The notes beneath the pieces are model-generated. The model was not told the origin of the DNA. It did not search any database and saw only the letters and a program-made list of their open reading frames with translations. Made by a program: the position numbers and the translations under genes. From assembly GCA_022592445.1 (NCBI GenBank), contig JABYQR010000050.1:62001-126000 (forward strand): DNA of 64,000 bases. The letters run 5' to 3'. Below are positions 56,154-64,000 of this stretch, one piece after another (position 1 is the first letter of the stretch; each line of letters starts with the position of its first letter). This stretch comes from Cytidiella melzeri. Its lineage: Eukaryota > Basidiomycota > Agaricomycetes > Polyporales > Irpicaceae.

Positions 56154-58492
56154 TTACGAGAAAATCTGATATAGCCTTCTCCCGTCGTCTTGACGCTCTG
56201 CCTCCGAGCGTCGCCTCTTCCGACCTTGCAGCATGAACGAAGGCGGAGGGCTGAAGTAATCGTCCACGATAGGCTTGCGAGAGATTTGTGGATGAGGAGG
56301 TTGATACGGTGGTAGTGCAGGAAGACTCGAAAGAGACCCAATCGTTGGACGTGTCGGACTCGTTGGATTCGAATGTACCAAGGAGTCTATTGACATCGTT
56401 GTGGCGCCGCTCTGAGAGTCCTTGTTGCCTATGATCCATGAAGCCTTCTTATACTATATTTTAGCATCAAAAATAAATGAAGCGTCCTGCGTGGCAGACG
56501 ATTGCTCAACACTCACTGTCTCTAGTTCTGGTTTGCCTCGCCATCGAGCCACGGCTTCGCAAAATCGGCATGCAGCCCTCTCTACTACTTCCGCTGGGTA
56601 CTGCCATGCGAGGTCCTCCATGTGGGTGGCAACATCTGGAGTAGACTGAGGGACGTCGTAGAACTACAGATATCATGAGTAATGTGCCAGAAATATCAGC
56701 TTGTACGTACTCTTGACATGCGCTGTGTCATTTCAACCTCATATTCATTCTCAGCTCCCTCTGAACGACGCGGAGGACAACCGCCCTGTGCAGGATTGAC
56801 TTCTCGAAGTGAAGGGAAAAGTATTTTCACGGCGTCCTCTAGTGCAGGAAAGTCTTCGGGGTCAAACTCATCAAATGGATCATCAGGAGGGTGATGCCTC
56901 TCTCTTCGTGGGCTATCATTCTGCTTGGGGGGTAGGCCGAGCCCAATGGAAAGCAGAATCTCCACCGGTTCGATTCCACGCCAGCCTCCTGTCATATACC
57001 CCTCTAGGACAGAACGTGTCAACAGACCCGCAAGGAGGAAGTACCATGCCCTTGTCGGCCGGAGAGCGTTAGCATGCAGGTCAGCGGTAGTAAAATTGCG
57101 ATTGGGGAGTAAGCGTGGGGTGAGCAAGGGAGATACTGTAGGGGGGCGAGTAGAAGGACCATCGCGGTCTCCATCCACCGACGCTCTATCTTCTCTAGCT
57201 TCGCGTCCGAGCTCGATTGCTACCAAGGCACTCAATCGCAGAAACCGCACAATCAGTTCTGCAAGCTTGGTATGAGCAGCAGGAGAGTCAGTAAAATCGC
57301 TTTTTCCTGGTATCGACGGTCGGCGCAGGACATTGCCCATCGGGCCTGGTCTAGAAAGCCCAGAGCCAATCCCGCTGCCTTCTTGCCATCCTGTAACGCC
57401 TCCACCCAACCCAAACACATTACCCCCACCCGTACTCCCTGAAATGTCACCAGGACTAGCGGAGCTCGTCGACATCGATCTCGCGGTTGCACCCCTTTTC
57501 TTGTCCCCGGACGGGCGGGAGTTGGACTTTGCTTCTACGCAAATATCGCATCCCATAAGTAGATGCCTAGGACACCTCAAAGCCGGTGGTGAGTTCTGCG
57601 AGTCGGGATCTGCTCCGTTATTGTACAAAGATATGATATAATCGTTAGGGACCGGCTTGCGGCCGGTTGGGACGAGAGGGGGGAGGGAGATGGCGGCAAG
57701 GGAACCTAGGACTGGTGGTAGGGTGGGAGGAGGAAGGATACCACTGTGCGATCTTGTAGGATGACCGGAAGGAGGGGAGGGGGGACGACGGGCGAAGACA
57801 TCGTTTATGACCGTTCCTAGTGCAAGTCGTAGGCGGACGCCATTCGGGAGTTTATGTTCGTGGGAACTCTGGCCAGGCTGATGTCCTGAGCTCTGTGGGT
57901 GCAACTGAGGAGATGTTGGTGGTTGCAGCATCTCGTCAGGTGAATTTGGATGGACGGGCGGTGGTTGGTGCAACATCCCAGCAATAACCTTCTCAACACC
58001 CTCTGCGCGCTGCCGGAGACTACGAGCTAGAGTAAGATCCTGCAAATCGAGCCGTTCATCTTCATCTTCTTCGTGGGTATGGCCAGGACCACCTTCACGA
58101 GCGACGAGGCTATTAATACTCTCCCCTTCACTGTAGACATCCTCATCCTCTTCATAGTTCTCCGGGCGCTCACGATGTGTGTAGTTGGGTGAATGTGTGC
58201 CTCCCGTTCTGTCCGACATACCCAACTCTGCTCTTGCTTGCGCGAATCGAGTACGAGCATGTACCCATAGTAGATGGTCTATTATTAGTGTTCTAGTCGA
58301 CTTCTCTCTTGGGGGTATCGAGTGTAGATGATGGGCATGCTTGTGTGCGGGAGCTTTAAACGGCATGTAGCCTCCTGAACTGCTACTGGGCGGGTGATTT
58401 GACCTATTCGACAATGGCGATGAAGGAGTGTGTCGAGGAAATGTGCTGCTGCCAGGTTCAGATGCGATATATGCGTTGGCAGCCATCGCCAA
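56154..58492 (-). CDS. Large conserved hypothetical protein
   Basis: Minus exons 56711-58492, 56517-56663 and 56154-56444 encode 739 residues. Low-complexity Pro/Ser stretches separate conserved-looking islands: TLIIDHLLWVHARTRFAQAR (helical), LQDLTLARSLRQRAEGVEKV, CPRHLLMGCDICVEAK (CxxC-type cysteines), KLAELIVRFLRLSALVAIEL, and ALRPTRAWYFLLAGLLTRSV then LEGYMTGGWRGIEPVEILLS. The last exon is basic with KRRRSEAER. I recall no function for this family. The two hydrophobic helices contain charged residues and are more likely buried helices than membrane segments. Start at the first Met of the exon; a second Met is two codons on. Confidence 0.72.
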
Positions 58493-58970
58493 GGGTCGTG
58501 GTCGAAGGGATGCGTGGGTGTAAGGACGTACTCCAGCCTAAGCTTGAGTGAGCGGTAAGTACACTAACTGGCTTGAGCGCTCCGGGACTTTCCTTCTCTC
58601 AACAAATATGCTCGCCAGTAGTCTCGCATCTGGCGCATACGTAGGCAAAATGGTCTAGGAGCCACAAAAATTCACTGACAAGAGGTTCGCTGAGGTCGAC
58701 CTCCAGATGACTTGCGTAGACAAGGGTGAAATTAAGAGGAAAAGTGCCGCCAGCGCGTGTTCATCCGTTCAACGTTCACTGTTCACCCTAACTAGTGACG
58801 CGTGGCACTGCTTCACCAGATTCAAGGTGAGTAACGTAGCTTGGAGGCAGTGCTTGCAGTTACTCATCAAGGCTCGTTAGGTGAAACGGCTGTAGGTGGA
58901 TTCATAACGCGTGCAACCAGTGAGTTTGTTCGTCTTCACATAAACAATGCAAATAATAGGATAATTACAG
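58493..58970. other. Intergenic region between GTPase F and the 56154-58492 gene
   Basis: 478 bases upstream of the minus-strand hypothetical gene and downstream of GTPase F. No gene recognised. Confidence 0.5.
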
Positions 58971-60223
58971 TCACATCACAATACAACAGCCCGCTTTATG
59001 CGCTTCCGAGCCACTGTCGGCGACATACCTGAGCGCTGGAGGTGTTTCGCCATGGTCAGAGGCGGACCCATTCTGAGACACCAAACCGGATGCTGCTAAC
59101 GATTTCTCAGCTGCCGCCCTTGCCTCTATCCAATCATGCTCCAGCTGGCCGTCGCCCTGCCGCAGACCATTGATCTTTCGCTCAAGATCTCTCCGTACCT
59201 CGTCCAACTCCATTCGTGCATTCGTGTCGACCGCCCCGGCTAAGTCTTTCTGTACGTCCTTCAAGTCCTGCTCGAGTTTCTGTCCAAGAAATGTCAACTC
59301 CCGCTGAAGCTCAATCCCCACATCCGTCTGCTTTACGCTCTTCCTTTCAACGTCCAGCTCGCGCTGCATGCGTACAGGAGCAGCGGCTTTTTTGGCGAGG
59401 TAATTTATCGGTACTTGAGCGGATTTGCGGTCGTCCCTGTATCGGAACATTCTACCACCCTTCGCCAGAACAGGCTGGTAGAAGAGACTGTCTCCCTTGA
59501 GCTCCTTCTCGTGGATCGCCCCGGTGCGCTCGACTACGTCCTTCCACATGGTGGTGACTATTGCGACGTTCTTTAGGTACTCGTCACCGACAATCTTCTT
59601 GAACAAGTTGAAGTTCTTTCTTGACGTCCCGCCAACTCGTACATCAGAAATACGATGCAAGTAGATAACGCCAGTTAGCGTTTTGCCTTGCTTATATCTG
59701 TTCGCTATGGTCAGTCTGTTCTGTTCTCACCGCAATCTATGTCAAATATTGCTTACAGTGATACTATAAAAGCCGCAGTGTTCATCAAGACTTCGGTCTC
59801 TCTGACCGTGGAGTCGTCGAAACCTGGGGTATCGATAAGGTTGACCCTACGTCCGCCCATCATGATTGGTTTTCCAGGCTGGAAAGTCTTTGTACAAGAC
59901 TTGAGGCCTTCTCCAACCGGAAGACTGGAACCGCTGGCTGTATTTATAAACTTGCGAGCAGTGAGTACATTATATGGCGTTCAGTGGTAGGCTCATGTCT
60001 TACTGAGGACTTTCCAGAGCCCGTTGCTCCTAATACCCTATTGACTGCTCGTCAGAAATGATGTTCAAACGACTCCAGACATAAAATGTGCGTACAATAT
60101 GTACACCTCAGCTGTAGGCTTCTTTGGCCGTTGCTGCTTCGGCGGGACTGGCGATCCGATAGTTGTTTGCTTGGCTGGCTTGGAAGACTTGGTTTTCTTC
60201 GTCGGCGCGCTAACTTTCCCCAT
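58971..60223 (-). CDS. P-loop GTPase (AIG1/IMAP-like), paralogue F, with CaaX-like C-terminus
   Basis: Minus exons 60096-60223, 60004-60037, 59757-59950 and 58971-59697 encode 360 residues. An unusually long, Lys-rich N-terminus (MGKVSAPTKKTKSSKPAKQT) precedes G1 LVLGATGSGKSS; G3 is IDTPGFDD, then VIYLHRISDVRVGG, VTTMWKDVVE in place of G4, and FYQPVLAKGG. A shorter coiled coil follows. The protein ends CCIVM: the last four residues form a CaaX box, with a second Cys that could be palmitoylated. Together with the basic N-terminus this suggests stable membrane attachment. Exon lengths 34 and 194 match the paralogues. Confidence 0.88.
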
Positions 60224-63023
60224 TTTGCTCAATGCTAGGGGAGACTCGGGAGCGATTTCAGTCCTCTACTTTGGCGTTTGGCGTGAATGTCTTATACGCT
60301 ATCGACAACTGGTACATCAGAAGCGTGCGCTCGCGTCTGTCCTAAGCTTCGCCGAGATCGTTTATGCACCCTATCATCTTAGAGCTGGGATGTTCATCCC
60401 ATGCCGCATGGGTTTACGTCCCTCATGTCTGCAGCGTTTTTCTGACATGCTTTCTTCACATACATGAAACTTCTCCACATATCAGCAGCGACAATGTCGA
60501 GCGGCTTTTGGAACACCACCATCTACAGAAGGCATATTGCAGACACATCGCAATTTCGTCTTTTGGAGATGAATACATGCTTTGCACCAGAGTAGGGCAG
60601 GCGGGCACGCACGTATATGAAGCTTATAGCTTGTGGACAATGTGCAACAGCCGGCTTCAGGTGTCCCATGAGGCTGCCTCCGATCATGATTCTCGTGCTG
60701 AGCCCATACAGCATGTTTCACAATACCAGCAATACAGGAACGTAAGCCTTTCCACGTTGCCGAAAACCTTGTATCCACATGCTCAATAGCGTCCTTATTG
60801 TAGGGTATCACTGCGGCTTAGTATTGTCCACTACACGCAAGTGACCAATTTCGCGTCCACTGTGGACTCAGCTGCACGATTGCGCAGCCATATATAAGGT
60901 GATAAGGATTGCGGATTCGACCCGTGAGCTTCGGTAAGCCATAACGTCCTATGTCCGAGTCTTCTGTTTCCCTCAGCGCGACAGCATTCACCACCGAGGT
61001 TCGAGGTCTCTATCTCCGCCATGATATATGCGAGCCGCTCACCTAGTAAGGTTAGCTTCGCATGCGCATGATCTAGGTTGGCTCTTCATTACAAAATGGC
61101 CCGTACCACCCAATCAAATGCCTACTCCCAAAGGAGCGGTACAAGCACCGTTTAGTGCCACACGCCGCAATGCTTTCTGGTTCCAGCCTGTTTCCTGTGC
61201 CGATGAGCTACTTTCACCAGCATGCGCAGGAGCCTGAGATGTGACGCGTTTTCACATTCAACGGAAATTTTCTTACTTCGCGAGCATTTCCGCCTGTCAT
61301 GTCTGCCAAAGGACGCACTCGTCGTCACGCGCTTCTCTGCCATCGTTGCTCTCGGTTCCATTGCCACCGCTTGCCCCGTGCTAGCTTCACCTATCAGTCT
61401 CGAATGGTCCGCATGGCGTCATGCCCGGCAGCGTGGCGAGCTCCAAGGTCCTCACCGGCTCTGACAGGGACGTCTCCGACGATTTGCATAGCGGTCCACC
61501 CACCGACATGAGCAGCACTCATAGCTATACTTCCAGCACAGGCGGAGACAACACGAACGCCCTACGATGCTTCAAGTCGCTCCTACGGCCTGCGTAGAAA
61601 TCGTTGAGGTCAGTCTCGACGTTATAGAGGCTGGCTATCATAACATCGAACTTAACGAACAAAACCAGACAACCAAATCGGCATATGAGTGAGTCACCCC
61701 TGCTTATTATATATCGCACACATCCTCGGTTTATTTCTGAGACAGCTCCGTCACTATGAGTGTGCAAAACCTCTACACACCTGTGAGAGTCCCTCTCGAG
61801 CTCGTAAAATGCTGCCTTATCCAGTGGGGTATCCTCCCGGGCAGTGCTCTTTTGCGAATCCATGCTGCCAGCAATGACCCCACGGACGACAGAGATACTG
61901 ATCGATGATCTCGTCTAGATGATTACGCGCTGCTATTGGGAAATTAACCGAGAGTGCTGCAGAATCCATCTCGACTCAAATATTTAACCGACTTTCCTAC
62001 AGGTAAGTTATTGTATGAGATGGGCAAACATTTACATCGCGGAGAATCTAACCGAGAGCGCTGCAGGATCCCTCTCAGATCATGCGAGCAGCTTCAACGA
62101 ACTTTACTCACGGTAGGTTGTCTTCCGCCTATTCGTGTTGCGATTGCTGACGCTATGGATGATAGAGATGATCTACTCGAGATGATCACACACCCCTTGT
62201 ACATCACTGAGTACGGGACCATCAACGAACCCTACTCACGATATCACGCTTGCTTCGTTCCACACTCAACCTCTTGCAAGCGTCTCTCGACTCTGGCGCA
62301 GCATCGTATCCGCCATGGACTTTTTGTAGGTCCCAGTGAACACCGGTATCCCCCAAGTTCTCATGGCTGCGCATTACCACACCACGGCATATCAGCCAAT
62401 CGAAGATGTGGCGCACTTCTGTACATGTATACTTCACTACATCAAACTGATGGCCCTTGAAGCTTTCGGAAGCTCAGCGTTTGATTCGAAATCCTGAGAC
62501 TGTCGGATAAGCATATGCGCCTGTATCCCAAGTTTGGGTCCGACTAGAGCTTTTGCAGGAGGCAGGCAACCCGCTTCCAGGCATCAAACGTAGCGATTGT
62601 GCTGTAAGCAAGCTCTTCAGAGGAATTGCCAATGTGTAGCGTGACGGCAGATACCGGTGTCCAAACTTGTGGCCCAATGGTGTGGCCTGTGACAGTTGTG
62701 GTGGCTCGAGAACAAACGCTCTAGCCGTATGTGCTGCAAGAACCCACTGCTTATGCTACTTGCATAGAACAAGGCACGATGGTATAACATGTTTCTCAGG
62801 TGTGGCTGCCTTTCAGTGTGAATTAATGCACGGAACTTTCAAGGTATAAGTCATAACGGTGATGAATGTAGGCAGTTGCATATATATTCCACATTTGAGT
62901 GCTATGATCCGTAGCTTGAATAACGCATGCACACAGGCCAAATAGTAATGAGAACCAGGAAGTCAAGTGGATGGCTAACTGCAGAGAGAATAGCATCCAG
63001 AGGAAGATAAACGAGCGGCCAGG
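60224..63023. other. Gene-poor region with weak decayed coding signal
   Basis: 2.8 kb without a gene I can support. A plus-strand fragment near 62270-62330 reads LASVSRLWRSIVSAMDFL, resembling the start of an F-box-type protein, and is open again at 62341-62480 in another stretch, so a decayed F-box-like gene is possible. Two similar segments (TAACCGAGAGTGCTGCAG near 61946 and TAACCGAGAGCGCTGCAG near 62049) indicate a small local duplication. A minus-strand frame at 61700-61863 (MDSQKSTAREDTPLDKAAFY) may be an orphan first exon. Confidence 0.4.
61946..62080 (+). repeat. Small diverged local duplication
   Basis: The segment beginning TAACCGAGAGTGCTGCAG and continuing AATCCATCTC near 61946 recurs about 100 bases downstream as TAACCGAGAGCGCTGCAG with GATCCCTCTC. 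Roughly 28 bases with three differences. Confidence 0.6.
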
Positions 63024-63832
63024 TTACTCCTCCGCTGTGTAATCGTCCCTATCGACGACGTAGAAAGAGCTGGCGGTCGAGAGGCGGTTTGCTGACGCTA
63101 CCAGCAATCAGAAAATCCTCGTCGCGTCGGCTGAGGAACATGACCAAACTTACCGGGAGGTGTAACGGGGTCTTCTAATCTATTTTCCAGCTCAAGCCTT
63201 GCAATTTCGTCCAATAACTCCTTCATCCTGGCCTTCATCCCCCGCAATTGCCTCTGCAGAATCTCCCCCGCTTCTTCGAGGGTTTTGCCAGCGGCGAGCT
63301 GACTCTTGTAGCTGGCCACCGAGAAATTGAAGTCCTTGTCACCACTGAAGACCTTCTCATACAGCGCGATTTCCTCCTGATACTTCCAGATGGTTTCCTC
63401 ATTCTCATGTATGCGTGCTTCCCGAGCTAGCCTCCTCTCCATTTCCCGCTCTTTCTCGGCGTCTCCTCGTGCGATGTCTTCAAGACACGTTTGGTGCCAG
63501 GAGTATGCATCCTTAGGTGAGACCTCGAAGGTACCAGTGCACCTTTGGCCGCCGTAGATAGCAGCGCATTGGAACTTTCCCCACGCGACCTGAGGGGGGT
63601 TCTCGTACGCGCACAAAAATCTACTGCACCGGTAGGTCTTCGGGGCTGGGTTCTGTGCGCGCTGCTCTGCCGTACTTGCGTTCTGCTGTGCGGCAGCTAT
63701 CAATAAACAGAGTGGTCGGTCAATGAGTGCATAGAGATCTTATATAATCCACTTACAGCGGCTCGCCATCTGCAGTGCGTATATTATCCCCTTGCATCGG
63801 CTCGTCATTTGCGGTGCGGAAGCCTGACTCAT
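63024..63832 (-). CDS. Small Cys-containing coiled-coil protein, unrecognised
   Basis: Minus exons 63757-63832, 63154-63696 and 63024-63097 encode 230 residues with all phases consistent. After a short N-terminus comes a Cys-rich module (YRCSRFLCAYENPPQVAWGK, KFQCAAIYGGQRCTGTFEVS, ending WHQTC), whose cysteines and His could hold one zinc ion. A long charged coiled coil follows (KEREMERRLAREARIHENEE, LRGMKARMKELLDEIARLEL). The C-terminus is polar and ends in two Glu. No family is recognised. Confidence 0.7.
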
Positions 63833-64000
63833 AGTGAAGCAAGATGATTTTTGGGTTTAAGAACAGTGGACGGCATGGTACGGAATTTCTACACACCACC
63901 TCGTGACATTAGGCCGCAGTGCCAAACGGGCCATTTGAGTGGTACAGTCTGCCACCACGGTGCACGGTAGTCAACAAAACCTTTTGCTCGTTCGTTTTGC

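Noticed and set aside
60099..60467. 122-codon plus-strand frame near the GTPase F start
   Set aside because: Overlaps the Lys-rich first exon of GTPase F on the other strand and has no independent support.
1..64000. tRNA genes, rRNA and CRISPR arrays
   Set aside because: I looked for T-loop patterns (GGTTCGAATCC type), rRNA blocks and regularly spaced identical repeats; none was convincing. A covariance-model scan would be needed to exclude a missed tRNA.

Overview
The window is nuclear DNA of a filamentous basidiomycete, most likely an Agaricomycete and a plant-biomass degrader. The evidence is dense short introns (about 40-75 nt, GT-AG, often with a CTAAC-like branch site), secreted GH10 xylanases with an N-terminal fungal CBM1, a GH17 wall glucanase, a mitochondrial Lon protease, an expanded family of P-loop GTPases, and a fungal-type U2 snRNA gene. 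Exon boundaries were worked out by hand from splice consensus and reading phase; apart from the start-uncertain cases flagged below, each listed exon chain keeps an open frame.

Layout. 1-1953: 3' part of a membrane-anchored GH17 glucanase. 3.3-10.05 kb: three tandem GH10 xylanase genes sharing a 2-nt microexon. 10.5-11.84 kb, minus: FRA10AC1-family gene, then a U2 snRNA gene. 12-14.3 kb: decayed gene fragments. 14.6-15.4 kb, plus: small conserved hypothetical protein. 16.9-18.57 kb, minus: disordered protein whose start codon is split by an intron. 19.6-22.1 kb: promoter-like dyad followed by a long decayed tract coding for Lys-Thr-Pro-Ala-type repeats. 22.1-30.1 kb: two large unknown proteins with a related C-terminal domain, either side of a cytochrome b5-type gene. 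30.3-33.9 kb, minus: mitochondrial Lon/Pim1 protease. 34.6-36.7 kb, plus: amidase.

37-60.2 kb is organised around six paralogous P-loop GTPases (two minus, one plus, two plus, one minus). All share a 34-nt P-loop exon, and five share a 194-nt G3 exon (212 nt in the third). Interleaved are a Ser/Pro-rich putative regulator, an SP-family sugar transporter broken by an apparently complete 4.28-kb hAT transposon with an exact 8-bp target duplication, and a large conserved hypothetical protein. 60.2-63 kb holds only weak or decayed coding signal. A small cysteine-containing coiled-coil protein ends the window.

How they work together: the GH10 cluster is a local secreted hemicellulase battery, with a GH17 glucanase and a sugar transporter on the same segment. 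The GTPases have different C-terminal tails (CaaX-like, hydrophobic, basic), so the family may have diversified by membrane address. The transposon looks young: intact 14-exon transposase, matching terminal repeats, exact duplication, and a transporter otherwise open through its exons.
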